A DNA stretch of 64,000 nucleotides from Rhodovarius crocodyli (GCF_004005855.1 NZ_SACL01000001.1:1177580-1241579), one strand, 5' to 3'. Positions 16,771 to 26,993 are shown, counted from the first letter of the stretch. Notes: a model not told the origin generated them from the letters alone. Numbers and translations: made by a program.

Positions 16771-18105
16771 TCAAGCGGAAACAGCGAGTTTCAGGCGCTC
16801 GGCCACGCGTTCCCGGCCGATCAGGGGCAGCAGCTCCTTCATGTCCGGGCCGTGCTCCTCGCCGGTCAGGGCCAGGCGCAGCGGCAGGAACAGCGCCTTG
16901 CCCTTGCGCTCGGTGGCGCCGCGCAGCGCCTCGGTCCAGGCGGACCAGGTGGCGGTGTCCCAGGGGGCGGCGGGCAGGGTGGCGAGCGCCATCTTCAGGA
17001 ACTCGCCCTCGCCTTCCAGGAGCGGCGGCGCGATGCGGCCGGCGACCACATCCCACCACAGGCGCGCCTCGGCCAGCATGTCCAGGTTGCCGCGCACGGC
17101 GTGCCAGAACTCGGGCGTGGCGCCCTCGGGCAGCCGCGCGCGCGCGTCCTCGAAGGACATGGCGTGCAGCAGCTTCTTGTTCATCATCAGCATCTGGCGC
17201 GCATCGAACCGCGCGCTGGATTTGGAGACGGCGAGAATGTCGAAGCGCTTGGCCAGGTCCACCGGCAGGCCCGGCATCGGGTCCTGCGATGTGCCCAGGG
17301 CCGCGAGGTAGCCCACCAGCGCCTGCGGCTCCACGCCGTCCTTGCGCATCTGCCGCAGGGAAAGCGAGCCGATGCGCTTGGACAGCGGCCCGCCATCGGC
17401 CTCGGTCAGCAGGGGCAGATGGGCGAAGCCGATCCGCTCCGGGTCGCCGCCCAGCGCCTCATAGATGTCGAGCTGCACGCCGGTGTTGGTCACATGGTCC
17501 TCACCGCGGACGATGTGGGTGATGCCCATCTCCAGGTCATCGACGACGGAGCAGAAGGTATACAGATAGCTGCCGTCGGCGCGCACCAGTACGGGGTCGC
17601 TGATGGCGGTCAGCTTCACCTGGCGCTCGCCCAGCACGCCGTCATCCCAGCGGCGCGGGCGCTGGCCCAGCTTGAAGCGCCAATGCGGCGTCTTGCCGTT
17701 CTCGATGGCGCGGTCGAACTGCTCCTGCGTCATCTTGAGCGAGCCACGGTCATAGATCGGGGGCTTGTTCTGGCGCAGGCGCTGCTCGCGCTTGAACTTC
17801 AGCTCCTCCTCCGTCTCGAAGCAGGGATACAGCAGCCCGGCCTTCTTCAGCTTCTCGGCGGCCAGAGCGTAGCGTTCCGTGCGGTCCTGCTGGCGCTGGA
17901 TGCTGTGCCAGGAAATGCCGAGCCAGCGCAGGTCGTCCTCGATGCCCTGCGCGAATTCGGGGCGCGAGCGCTCGGTGTCCGTGTCATCCAGCCGCAGGAT
18001 CAGCTGGCCCTTGCGCTGGATGGCCAGCAGGGCGTTGACGATGGCGATGCGGGCATTGCCCACATGCAGCCAGCCGGTGGGAGAGGGCGCGAAGCGGAGC
18101 TTCAT
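16771..18105 (-). CDS. gltX: Glutamyl-tRNA synthetase, GluRS2-like
   Basis: 444 residues. FAPSPTGWLHVGNARIA is the HIGH region and PLSKRIGSLSLRQM the KMSKS region. The KRxGS form and the short length fit the second, GluRS2 type found in many alphaproteobacteria, which lack GlnRS and make Gln-tRNA by amidation. Whether this copy charges tRNA-Glu, tRNA-Gln or both cannot be told from sequence. Its start overlaps the stop of the upstream acidic-tail gene (ATGA), suggesting coupling. Confidence 0.93.
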   Translation of the reverse strand: MKLRFAPSPTGWLHVGNARIAIVNALLAIQRKGQLILRLDDTDTERSRPEFAQGIEDDLRWLGISWHSIQRQQDRTERYALAAEKLKKAGLLYPCFETEEELKFKREQRLRQNKPPIYDRGSLKMTQEQFDRAIENGKTPHWRFKLGQRPRRWDDGVLGERQVKLTAISDPVLVRADGSYLYTFCSVVDDLEMGITHIVRGEDHVTNTGVQLDIYEALGGDPERIGFAHLPLLTEADGGPLSKRIGSLSLRQMRKDGVEPQALVGYLAALGTSQDPMPGLPVDLAKRFDILAVSKSSARFDARQMLMMNKKLLHAMSFEDARARLPEGATPEFWHAVRGNLDMLAEARLWWDVVAGRIAPPLLEGEGEFLKMALATLPAAPWDTATWSAWTEALRGATERKGKALFLPLRLALTGEEHGPDMKELLPLIGRERVAERLKLAVSA

Positions 18106-18581
18106 GCCTCGTCCTCCTCATCGGCGTCGTCGTCCTCATCCTCGTCTTCTTCTTCCTCGTCGTCCTCGTCGTCGTCCAGGCCGTCCATCAGCATCGGAAT
18201 GCCGTGGTCGCCGTCGCGGCGGGGGTCGATCATGCGCCAGTCGCGCTGCTCGGCGTCGTCCTCCAGCGGGCGGCCGGCGAAATCATGCAGCTCGCTCTCT
18301 GTCCGCCAGGGGCTGCCGCCCTCGGCGCCGGCTTCCACCTGCGCGTCCTCGCCGAAGGCGAACCAGGCGGCCAGCACCTCATCCGCGCTCATGCCCGGGG
18401 TGCGGCAACGTTCCAGGCTGTCCCGCACATAGCGGCGGGCGAAGGTGTTGGCATGGCCCAGCGAGCCGAAGCCGGTCACGACCTCCAGCGGATCGCTGCC
18501 GTTGGCCCCCGACAGGTCCATGATCCGCACGGCGAGGCCCTGCGTCGGAGGCGGGGCGAAAATGGGGTCGTCACTGCTCAT
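18102..18581 (-). CDS. Uncharacterised protein with polyacidic C-terminus
   Basis: Start taken at MSSDDPIF (18581); the upstream in-frame extension looks non-coding. 159 residues. Residues about 15-90 look folded (LAVRIMDLSGANGSDPLEV, GSLGHANTFARRYVRDSLERCR, ADEVLAAWFAFGEDA). The last 25 are almost all Asp/Glu. Acidic tails often mimic nucleic acid or bind basic partners. No family recognised. It is the first gene ahead of gltX, overlapping it by four bases, so a translation-related role is possible but only by association. Confidence 0.7.
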   Translation of the reverse strand: MSSDDPIFAPPPTQGLAVRIMDLSGANGSDPLEVVTGFGSLGHANTFARRYVRDSLERCRTPGMSADEVLAAWFAFGEDAQVEAGAEGGSPWRTESELHDFAGRPLEDDAEQRDWRMIDPRRDGDHGIPMLMDGLDDDEDDEEEEDEDEDDDADEEDEA

Positions 18582-18709
18582 CCGGCGGCTTGTAACCGTT
18601 GGCGCGGCACAACACACCCGCCACATGGGCAGGCCAGGGCGGATTTTTGCGTATTCCGGGGGGGCGGGGCGCCTTCACTGGCGCGGCCTGCGGTCCTAGA
18701 TTGCGCCGC

Positions 18710-19222
18710 ATGAGCGACCAGCCCCCCGACAGCCTGCTGCCCTATGAGCGGTGGACCGAGAACGCCCTGCGCGCCGTCGTGCTGGACGCGCTGGACTATG
18801 CGGCCGAACACGGGCTGCCGGGCGAGCACCATTACTACCTGAGCTTCCGCACCGACCTGCCCGGCGTGTCGATCCCGCCGCACCTGAAGGCGAAGTACCC
18901 GCACGAGATCACGATCGTGCTGCAGCACCGCTTCTGGGACCTGAAGGTGGACCGGGAAAAGCCGGGCTTTTCCGTCGGCCTCAGCTTCGGCGGCATTCCA
19001 GCGCAGCTGGTGGTGCCGCTGAACGCGCTGACAGCCTTCCACGACCCGCATGTGCGCTTCGGCCTGCGGTTCGAGCCGGAGGAGGGCGAGGTGGTGGAAG
19101 AAGAACCCGCCGCCCCGGAGCCCGCGCCGGAACCGGAGACGGCCAAGGAAGAACCCGCCCCCGCGCCGGAGGCCCCGGCCCAGGTGGTCAGCCTGGATGC
19201 GTTCCGGCGGAAGCGGGATTGA
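18710..19222 (+). CDS. sspB: SspB ClpXP adaptor, alphaproteobacterial type
   Basis: Start at ATG 18710 (MSDQPPDSLLPYERW). 170 residues: an SspB fold (about 1-120; YYLSFRTDLPGVSIP, LQHRFWDLKV, FSVGLSFGGIPAQLVVP), then a Glu/Pro/Ala-rich flexible linker, then VVSLDAFRRKRD, the C-terminal ClpX-docking motif. It delivers ssrA-tagged and other substrates to ClpXP. It is divergent from the acidic-tail gene and followed closely by the convergent amidohydrolase gene. Confidence 0.93.
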   Translation: MSDQPPDSLLPYERWTENALRAVVLDALDYAAEHGLPGEHHYYLSFRTDLPGVSIPPHLKAKYPHEITIVLQHRFWDLKVDREKPGFSVGLSFGGIPAQLVVPLNALTAFHDPHVRFGLRFEPEEGEVVEEEPAAPEPAPEPETAKEEPAPAPEAPAQVVSLDAFRRKRD

Positions 19223-19231
19223 GGCGGGCGT

Positions 19232-20422
19232 TCAGCCCACCCATTCCCCACCCCGCGCCACCACCCGCCCCTGGAAGAACACCCGCCCCCGCTTCGGGTG
19301 CCGCCCCACCGCGTCCTGCACATTCTCCGCCGCGATGGTGAAGAAATTGGCCGGATTGCCCTCGGCGATGGTGTTGTCGATGCCCAGCCAGTCGCCCGAG
19401 GACGCCATGGCGAAGGCCTCGGCCAGCAGCTCGTCATGCCGCATGTCGGACCGCCAGCCGATGATGGCCGCGCGTTCCAGCATGTCCGCGTTGCCATAGG
19501 GGCCCCAGCTGTCGCGGGTGTTGTCGTTGCCGAAATGCACGCGCACCCCGGCATTGCGCAGCTGCATGATGGGCGGAATGGTCGCGCTGCCCGCGCCATG
19601 GGTGGCCAGCGCCACCCCGGCCTCGGCCATCATCGCCACGGCGGCCTTCTGCTTGCTCTCGGAAATGCTGCCCAGGCAGAAGCCGTGGCTGACCACCACC
19701 GTGCCGCCCATGCCCAGCGCCTGGGTGCGCGCGCAGATCTCCTGCAGGCTGAACAGGCCCATCTCGCCGGGCTCATGCAGATGGATGTCCACCCCCACGC
19801 CGCGCCTGTCGGCGATGGCGAAGATGCCGTCCAGCTGCCCGCGCGGGTCGCGGTCCACCTCGCAGGGGTCGATGCCGCCCACTACCTCGGCGCCGGCGCC
19901 GATGGCGGCGTCCAGCAGGTCCAGCACGGGCTTGCCGCCCGCGCGCATCACGCCCGCCTGCGGAAAGGCCACGACCTGAACCGTGGCGGCATGGGCGTGG
20001 GCCTGCGCCGCCGCCAGCGTGCCCTCCAGCGCGGAAAGCCCGAAGGCCGGCGTGATGTCGGCATGGGTGCGGATATGGGCGGTGCCGTGCACCACGCATT
20101 CCCGTAGCAGCGCGCCCGCGCGCCCGGCCGTGTCCAGCGGCAGGCCGGGCAGCATGCGCTCGTCATTCTCGATGCGGCTCATGCGGTTGGGCTCTGCCCG
20201 GTGCGGCATCCAAGGCAGGCCGAACAGCGACTTGTCCAGATGCGTGTGCCCCTCGACCAGGCCGGGCAGCAGCAGCTCCCCGTCCAGCTCCATGGCGGGG
20301 CAGTCCGGATCGGGCGCGTCCGGGGCCAGGATGGCCGCGATGCGCCCGTCGCGGATCAGCAGGCGCCGCCCCTCCGGCCCTCCATCCGCCAGGCGAAGGT
20401 TCCGGAGCAGCAGGCCCTGCAT
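19232..20422 (-). CDS. Cytosine-deaminase-like amidohydrolase
   Basis: 396 residues, TIM-barrel metal-dependent hydrolase. Metal-site motifs in order: GHTHLDKS (HxH), the strand-5 His in DIHLHEPG, the strand-6 His in VVSHGFCLG, and the strand-8 Asp in FGNDNTRDSWGPYGN. This set matches the cytosine/isocytosine/creatinine deaminase branch; the substrate is not defined. The N-terminal beta sandwich (LLLRNLRLADGG, DGELLLPGLVEG) is complete. Its start is six bases from the end of the SYLF gene upstream, so they probably form an operon. Confidence 0.87.
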   Translation of the reverse strand: MQGLLLRNLRLADGGPEGRRLLIRDGRIAAILAPDAPDPDCPAMELDGELLLPGLVEGHTHLDKSLFGLPWMPHRAEPNRMSRIENDERMLPGLPLDTAGRAGALLRECVVHGTAHIRTHADITPAFGLSALEGTLAAAQAHAHAATVQVVAFPQAGVMRAGGKPVLDLLDAAIGAGAEVVGGIDPCEVDRDPRGQLDGIFAIADRRGVGVDIHLHEPGEMGLFSLQEICARTQALGMGGTVVVSHGFCLGSISESKQKAAVAMMAEAGVALATHGAGSATIPPIMQLRNAGVRVHFGNDNTRDSWGPYGNADMLERAAIIGWRSDMRHDELLAEAFAMASSGDWLGIDNTIAEGNPANFFTIAAENVQDAVGRHPKRGRVFFQGRVVARGGEWVG

Positions 20423-20427
20423 CGGCC

Positions 20428-21264
20428 TTACCGGCCCGGTGCCTGCAGCGTCTGCCGCTGCACGCTGCCGGGCACGGTCGTCGCCCGGCCATAGGCGCTG
20501 CTGCCGGCGGAACGCGCGCGAGACGCCGTGTCCTGCACCGGCGCGCTGCTGGCCATCGGCGGCGGCGGGGCGGCGGCGGCGCTGCCGCTGCCATAACGGC
20601 CGAGCACCGCGCGCAGCGGGTCGGCGCCCGGGTTATGCGCCTGCATGTTCACCACGATCTGGCGCGGCCCGATTTCCTGCCCGTAATAGCTGCTGTTCCA
20701 TTCGGAACGCGCGTTCAGCACGGACCCTTCCAGCGCGATGCCCGCGAACAGGCCGCGAGAGCGCGAGACCGCCACGATGTCCGCGCCCAGGTTGCTGGTG
20801 GTCGCCCCTTCGACCGTCCCGCCCACCGTGGCCACCGCGATCGACGCGTCGGCGCCGAACTTGAACTGCCCGTTCAGCACGGCGTTCAGCGCGCGCTCGC
20901 TGCGGATGATGAGCAGGGTCTGCGCATCCTGCACGCCGAACTGGAAGCCGATATTGGCCGACCCCATCGTGTAGAAGGCGGGCGAGGACCAGCCGCCGGC
21001 GCCGTCACGGCCCACCAGCACGCAGCCGCCGCCCTCACCGCCGCCGAAGAAGGCGGCGCGGAACAGCTGCGGGCAGACCATCACCGCGCGTGCGTTGCGC
21101 AGCAGATTGCTCGCGTTGAGAATGTCATGGTCGTTGCCCAGCAATTCCTGCACCGACAGCGTGGAGCGGTCGACCAGGGACTGCGCCTCTCCGGTTGCGG
21201 GCGGCCCGTTGCCGCAGGCCGCGAGCGACGAGGCCATGAGGCCCAGAATGATGAGACGGCGCAT
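20428..21264 (-). CDS. SYLF-domain (Ysc84-type) lipoprotein
   Basis: 278 residues. Signal peptide with lipobox SLAAC, then a SYLF domain: ILNASNLLRNARAVMVCPQL, GGEGGGCVLVGRDG, NIGFQFGVQDAQTLLIIRSE, and SRSRGLFAGIALEGSVLNA. Eukaryotic SYLF domains bind phosphoinositides; bacterial lipoprotein versions have no settled role. The last 60 residues are Ala/Ser/Pro-rich and probably unfolded. It is the first gene of a pair with the amidohydrolase. Confidence 0.9.
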   Translation of the reverse strand: MRRLIILGLMASSLAACGNGPPATGEAQSLVDRSTLSVQELLGNDHDILNASNLLRNARAVMVCPQLFRAAFFGGGEGGGCVLVGRDGAGGWSSPAFYTMGSANIGFQFGVQDAQTLLIIRSERALNAVLNGQFKFGADASIAVATVGGTVEGATTSNLGADIVAVSRSRGLFAGIALEGSVLNARSEWNSSYYGQEIGPRQIVVNMQAHNPGADPLRAVLGRYGSGSAAAAPPPPMASSAPVQDTASRARSAGSSAYGRATTVPGSVQRQTLQAPGR

Positions 21265-21442
21265 GAGTTCCCCCTGCCAAATACTTGAGGCACCGCGATT
21301 CTAAACCATCCCGGCCTCGGATTGAAGCAAGGATGATCAGGCGGGGCCTCCCCCACCGGTAACAATGCGCGAAGCCCCATGGCGGTTTGACGGCGGCATT
21401 GCGGCCGGGGCAGGCTGAAAAAAAATCCACGGGAGGTTCACC

Positions 21443-23371
21443 ATGCGCCCTATCTGCGCCCTGGCGGCGCTGCTCGCCCTGGCACCCGCCGCACGGGCCG
21501 AGGTCACGCGCTTCGACATCCAGGCCGATACCCCCACCGCGCTGGAGGGCCGCAGCTTCGGCACGCGCGGCACCGCGCGACGCATCGACGCCCGCGCCAC
21601 CGTGGCGGTGGACCCGGCGGACCCGCGCAACGCCATCATCGCCGATATCGACCGCGCGCCGCGCAACGCCCAGGGAAGGGTGGAGGCGGTGGCCGACGTC
21701 ACCATCCTGCGCCCCGAGCGCCCGAACGGCACGCTGGTGCTGGAAATCCCGAACCGCGGCCGCCGCCTGATCCTGACCCTGCTGGAGGAAACCTCGGCCG
21801 AGCAGAGCGCCCGCGTGCAGCAGGCCGCCGACATGGGGCGGGGCTTCCTGCTCTCCCAGGGCTACACGCTGGTCTGGGTGGGCTGGCAGGGCGATGTGAC
21901 GCCGGCCCAGGGCCTTGGCCTGCGCGTGCCGGTCGTGCCCGGCATCACCGGCCCCTCACGCGATGAATGGATCATCCCTGACGGCAGCGGCCCGGTGCGG
22001 CAGCGCCTGGCCTATCCGGTGGCGGACCCGGCCAGCCTGCGCCTGACCGTGCGCGGCCGCCCCGAGGCGCCCCGCGCCACGCCCGATGGCCTGGCCGTGC
22101 GGCTGATCGACGACAGCACCATCGAGATCACCCGCCCCGCCGCCCCCCAGGGCCCGCGCCCGATCTATGAGCTGACCTATACCGCCCGCGACCCCGCCGT
22201 GATGGGCATGGCCTTCGCGGCGCTGCGCGATGTGGGGGCCTTCCTGCGGCGCGACACCTCGCCCGCCAACCCGCTGGCCGCCAACGGCCGCAGCGGCACC
22301 GACCGCGCCATCGGCTTCGGCATTTCCCAATCCGGCCGCGTGCTGCGGGATTTCCTCTACCTAGGCTTCAATGAGGATGAGGCCGGCCGGATGGTGTTCG
22401 ACGGCATGCTGGCCGAGATCCCGGGCGCCCGCCGTTCCTTCACCAACACCCGCTTCGGCCAGCCCGGCCGCAACCCCGGCCCCAGCGAGGACCGCGGCTA
22501 TCCGATCGACCAGTTCCCCTTCACCTACGCCACCACCACCGACCCCGCGACCGGCCGGCGCGACGGGCTGATGCAGCGTTGCCGCCTGAACGGAACCTGC
22601 CCGCGCATCATGCAGGTGGATTCCGAGTTCGAGCTCTGGGCCTCCCACGGCAGCCTGCTGGTGACGGATGCGGAGGGGCGGCACCTGGACCTGCCCCCCG
22701 ATGTGCGCGGCTACATGATCTCCGGCGCGCCGCATTTCGCTGACCCGCGCGCGCCCTCGCGCCTGGGCCCGGCATGCCAGATGCCCACCAGCCCCGTCAG
22801 TGCCGCCGCCCCCGTGCGCGCGCTGATGGTGGCGCTGGACCGCTGGATCACGGACGGCACCGAGCCGCCCGCCAGCCGATACCCCACCCGGGCCTCCGCC
22901 ACGCTGGCGGGCCCCGAGGCGCTGTACCCCGCCATCCCCGGCCTGCGCTACGCCGGCCAATACGTGCCTGCCGACCGGCTGGACTATGTGGACGCCCAGC
23001 CCCGCATCCTGGGCCAATACCCGCTGTTCCTGCCGCGCGGCGATGGTGACGGCAACGCGCTGGGCGGCATCCGCCTGCCGATCGTCGAGGCCGCCCGCGC
23101 CACCTACACCGGCTGGAACCTGCGCCCGGACGGGCAGGAACTGTGCACCCAGATCGGCAGCGCCATCCCCTTCGCCGCCACCCGCGCCGAACGCCTGGCC
23201 AACAACGACCCGCGCCGGTCGATCGAGGAACGCTACCCGACCGCCGAAGCCTATGTCGCGGCCGTGCGCGCGGCGGCGGAGGCGCTGGTGGCCGACCGGC
23301 TGCTGCTGCGGGAAGATGCGGCGGAAATGGTGGAGGAAGCGCGGGCGGGGAGTTTGGCGAGGCTTCAGTGA
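21443..23371 (+). CDS. Secreted alpha/beta hydrolase-domain protein (Abhydrolase_10-like)
   Basis: 642 residues with a signal peptide (cleavage likely after AARA). It resembles large exported hydrolases annotated as 'alpha/beta hydrolase domain-containing protein': VTILRPERPNGTLVLEIPNRG, GYTLVWVGWQGDV, the nucleophile elbow GFGISQSGR (G-x-S-x-S-G form, serine about 22330), and FNEDEAGRMVFDG after it. The substrate is unknown; an ester or lactone in the periplasm is likely. It ends just ahead of the AT-rich repeat at 23377. Confidence 0.83.
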   Translation: MRPICALAALLALAPAARAEVTRFDIQADTPTALEGRSFGTRGTARRIDARATVAVDPADPRNAIIADIDRAPRNAQGRVEAVADVTILRPERPNGTLVLEIPNRGRRLILTLLEETSAEQSARVQQAADMGRGFLLSQGYTLVWVGWQGDVTPAQGLGLRVPVVPGITGPSRDEWIIPDGSGPVRQRLAYPVADPASLRLTVRGRPEAPRATPDGLAVRLIDDSTIEITRPAAPQGPRPIYELTYTARDPAVMGMAFAALRDVGAFLRRDTSPANPLAANGRSGTDRAIGFGISQSGRVLRDFLYLGFNEDEAGRMVFDGMLAEIPGARRSFTNTRFGQPGRNPGPSEDRGYPIDQFPFTYATTTDPATGRRDGLMQRCRLNGTCPRIMQVDSEFELWASHGSLLVTDAEGRHLDLPPDVRGYMISGAPHFADPRAPSRLGPACQMPTSPVSAAAPVRALMVALDRWITDGTEPPASRYPTRASATLAGPEALYPAIPGLRYAGQYVPADRLDYVDAQPRILGQYPLFLPRGDGDGNALGGIRLPIVEAARATYTGWNLRPDGQELCTQIGSAIPFAATRAERLANNDPRRSIEERYPTAEAYVAAVRAAAEALVADRLLLREDAAEMVEEARAGSLARLQ

Positions 23372-23376
23372 AGCAT

Positions 23377-23492
23377 CTTCTTTTTCTGTAGAAAAAGAAG
23401 CAAAAAGACTTTTACAAGATTAAGGGCGCCGAGGTTTCCCAGGGCGCCCTTATATAGATAGAAGTTTTTTGGTTTTTTTTACAAAAAAGAAC
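23377..23492 (-). repeat. AT-rich triple-hairpin repeat between convergent genes (copy 1, reversed)
   Basis: Three inverted repeats in a row: a perfect 10-bp stem CTTCTTTTTC with loop TGTA (23377-23400); a GC stem TAAGGGCGCC (23421-23430) pairing with 23443-23452; and a degraded T-rich/A-rich stem near 23465-23492. It lies between the hydrolase (+) and accC (-) stops and probably ends both transcripts. Its orientation is opposite to the copies at 41.5 and 60.1 kb. Confidence 0.85.
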
Positions 23493-23494
23493 GT

Positions 23495-24844
<1,350 letters not shown>

Positions 24845-24847
24845 TGG

Positions 24848-25357
24848 TTACTCCACCAGCATCAGGGGCTCGCCGTATTCCACCGGCATGCCGCTTTCCA
24901 CCAGGATGCGGGTCACGGTGCCGGCCTTCGGCGCCTTGATCTGGTTGAAGGTCTTCATCGCCTCGATCAGCAGCAGCGTCTGGCCGGCCTGCACCTGGGT
25001 GCCGACATTGACGAAGGGCGCGGAGCCGGGCTCGGGCGAGAGATAGGCCACGCCCACCATCGGGCTGGTCACGGCGCCGGGGTTCTTCGGGTCGAACTCG
25101 GCCTGGGCGGCGGGCGCCGGGGCGGCCGCGATGGCGGCGGGGGCTGCCATCGGCGCGGGCGCGGCGGCGGCCACCGGCATCGGCGGCAGGGCGGCGGCAT
25201 AGCTCTGCACGATGGGCGCGGGGGCGGCCGGGATCTCACGCACCACGCGGATGCGGCTTTCCTTCTCGACCAGCTCGATCTCGGTCAGATCGGTCTCGCG
25301 CAGGATCTTGGCCAGTTCCCGGATGGTGGCCGGGTCGAAGGTAATGCCGTGGCTCAT
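24848..25357 (-). CDS. accB: Biotin carboxyl carrier protein of acetyl-CoA carboxylase
   Basis: 169 residues. N-terminal helix region (TFDPATIRELAKILRETDLT), an Ala/Pro-rich linker (about 55-85), and a C-terminal lipoyl-like domain with the biotinylation site EAMKTFNQ (Lys about 135; Thr replaces the common Met after Lys). It carries CO2 between biotin carboxylase and carboxyltransferase. Its start overlaps the aroQ stop by four bases. Confidence 0.97.
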   Translation of the reverse strand: MSHGITFDPATIRELAKILRETDLTEIELVEKESRIRVVREIPAAPAPIVQSYAAALPPMPVAAAAPAPMAAPAAIAAAPAPAAQAEFDPKNPGAVTSPMVGVAYLSPEPGSAPFVNVGTQVQAGQTLLLIEAMKTFNQIKAPKAGTVTRILVESGMPVEYGEPLMLVE

Positions 25358-25809
25358 GCGTCCTCGTCCTGTTGATCGGCCAGCAGGCCAGCCATTGCCC
25401 TGATCGCCAGCGCGTAACCCGTGACCCCAAGGCCGCAGATCACGCCGGTGGCCACCTTGGACACATAGCTGTGCTGGCGGAATTCTTCTCGGCGGTGGAT
25501 GTTCGTGATGTGCACCTCGATCACCGGCTGCTCCGCGATCAGCAGGGCGTCCAGGATGGCGATGGAGGTGGTGGTGTATCCCGCCGGGTTGATGATGATG
25601 CCGTGCGACCGGCCGCGTGCTTCCTGGATCCAGGAAACCAGCTCACCCTCGATGTTGGACTGGCGGAAATCGATGGCGAGGTTCAGCCGGTCGGCGGTTT
25701 CGGCGCACAGCGCCTCCACGTCGTCCAGGGTGGCTGCGCCGTAGATCTCCGGTTGCCGGAGGCCCAGCATGTTCAGGTTGGGCCCGTTGAGGACCGTAAT
25801 GAGCTTCAT
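25354..25809 (-). CDS. aroQ: Type II 3-dehydroquinate dehydratase
   Basis: 151 residues from ATG 25809; the upstream open frame is over the ParD-like promoter region and is not used. Motifs: LNGPNLNMLGLRQPEIYG (catalytic loop with Arg and Tyr), QSNIEGELVSWIQEA, INPAGYTTTSIAILDAL and VIEVHITNIHRREEFR with the catalytic His. A Thr stands where many homologues have His in the NPxxYTH segment. Third step of the shikimate pathway. The aroQ-accB-accC order is common in alphaproteobacteria. Confidence 0.96.
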   Translation of the reverse strand: MKLITVLNGPNLNMLGLRQPEIYGAATLDDVEALCAETADRLNLAIDFRQSNIEGELVSWIQEARGRSHGIIINPAGYTTTSIAILDALLIAEQPVIEVHITNIHRREEFRQHSYVSKVATGVICGLGVTGYALAIRAMAGLLADQQDEDA

Positions 25810-25918
25810 GGCCTGGTCAGGATGTGCCGTGGGCGCGCGTGGGCGCGCCCAGCCGATTGCGGGAAGCAATGGCGGTAACACGGGGGTCAGCGGGCGGCAA
25901 GCAGGCCGGTTGACCGGA

Positions 25919-25950
25919 GCATATACGAAACATATACGCTTCGCATATGA
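25919..25950 (+). promoter_or_regulatory. Operator-like palindrome ahead of the ParD-like gene
   Basis: CATATACGAA (25920-25929) and TTCGCATATG (25940-25949) form an inverted repeat matching at nine of ten positions, with a second CATATACG (25931-25938) between them. This AT-rich block in a GC-rich gap ends 20 bases before the ParD-like start. Ribbon-helix-helix antitoxins usually repress their own operons from such sites, so autoregulation is likely. Confidence 0.5.
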
Positions 25951-25969
25951 ACCGCCGCCGGGGGCTGCC

Positions 25970-26176
25970 ATGGGCATCGTGAAGATCGACGACGCGCTGC
26001 ATGAGGAAGTGCGCAAGGCCAGCACCGTCATGTGCCGCTCCATCAATGCCCAGGCCGAGTTCTGGATGAAGATCGGCATGCTGGCCGAGGCCCATCCGAC
26101 GCTCTCCTTCAATGAGCTGGTGCGCCGCCAGCTGGCCGCCGCCCAGCTGCGCGTGCCGGAACCGGCGCTGCCCTGA
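25970..26176 (+). CDS. ParD-like ribbon-helix-helix protein
   Basis: 68 residues, ATG at 25970 just after GGGGGC. GIVKIDDALHEEVRKASTVMCRSINAQAEFWMKIG gives a beta strand and two helices of the ParD-like/CopG type, followed by a helix (LSFNELVRRQLAAAQ). Related ParD_like proteins are classed with type II antitoxins, but no ParE toxin is near. Instead the stop is one base from the methionine aminopeptidase start, so the two are co-translated. It probably binds the palindrome at 25919-25950. Confidence 0.85.
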   Translation: MGIVKIDDALHEEVRKASTVMCRSINAQAEFWMKIGMLAEAHPTLSFNELVRRQLAAAQLRVPEPALP

Positions 26177-26177
26177 C

Positions 26178-26942
26178 ATGGTGAAGTCGCCCGACGAGCT
26201 GGCCCTGATGCGCCGGTCCGGCCGCCTGCTGGCCCGTGTGTTCGAGATGCTGGACGAACAGCCCCTGGCCGGCATGTCCACCCTGGCCGTGAACGACCTG
26301 GTGGAACGCTTCATCACCCAGGACCTCGCCGCCCGCCCCGCCAGCAAGGGCCAGTACGGCTACGGCTTCGTGCTGAACTGCTCGATCAACCACGTCGTCT
26401 GCCACGGCGTGCCCAGCGCCACGGAAATCCTGCGCGACGGGGACATCGTGAACCTCGACATCACGCTGGAGAAGGACGGCTTCATCGCCGATTCCAGCAA
26501 GACCTACATGGTAGGCGACGCGCCCCCCGCCGCGCGCCGCCTGGTGCGCGTGGCGCAGGAGGCGATGTGGAAGGGCATCGCCCAGGTGCGCCCCGGCGCC
26601 CATCTGGGCGATATCGGCTTCGCCATCGAGCGCCACGCCCGGCTGAACGGCTATTCCGTGGTCCGCGACTATTGCGGCCACGGCATCGGGCGGGACATGC
26701 ACGAGGAACCGCAGGTGCTGAACACCGGCCGCCCCGGCGGCGGCATGCGGCTGCGAGAGGGCATGGTCTTCACCATCGAGCCCATGGTGAACCAGGGCAC
26801 CCGCCGCACCCTGACCGCCGAGGACGGCTGGACCGTCATCACCCGCGACCGGAAGCTGTCGGCCCAGTTCGAGCACACGGTGGCGGTGACGGCCACGGGG
26901 GTGGAGGTGCTGACGTTGCGCCGGGATGAATCGCCGCTCTGA
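26178..26942 (+). CDS. map: Type I methionine aminopeptidase, ParD-associated form
   Basis: 254 residues from ATG 26178. All five metal ligands are present: Asp in VNLDITLEKDG, Asp in FIADSSKTY, His in YCGHGIGRDMHEEP, Glu in FTIEPMVNQG and Glu in QFEHTVAVT. The sequence (PASKGQYGYGFVLN, GFIADSSKTYMVGD) resembles the secondary MetAP type rather than the usual GDTS housekeeping type; I recall such copies next to ParD-like genes in other proteobacteria. It removes initiator Met from nascent proteins. Whether another map gene exists is not visible here. Confidence 0.92.
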   Translation: MVKSPDELALMRRSGRLLARVFEMLDEQPLAGMSTLAVNDLVERFITQDLAARPASKGQYGYGFVLNCSINHVVCHGVPSATEILRDGDIVNLDITLEKDGFIADSSKTYMVGDAPPAARRLVRVAQEAMWKGIAQVRPGAHLGDIGFAIERHARLNGYSVVRDYCGHGIGRDMHEEPQVLNTGRPGGGMRLREGMVFTIEPMVNQGTRRTLTAEDGWTVITRDRKLSAQFEHTVAVTATGVEVLTLRRDESPL

Positions 26943-26993
26943 CATGCCGCAGGCGCCGCTTTCGCGGCGTCGCGTCCTCGCTATATTCCCCGC

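Noticed and set aside
25970..26176. A classic ParDE toxin-antitoxin pair
   Set aside because: No ParE-like toxin on either side; the neighbours are aroQ and a complete methionine aminopeptidase gene.
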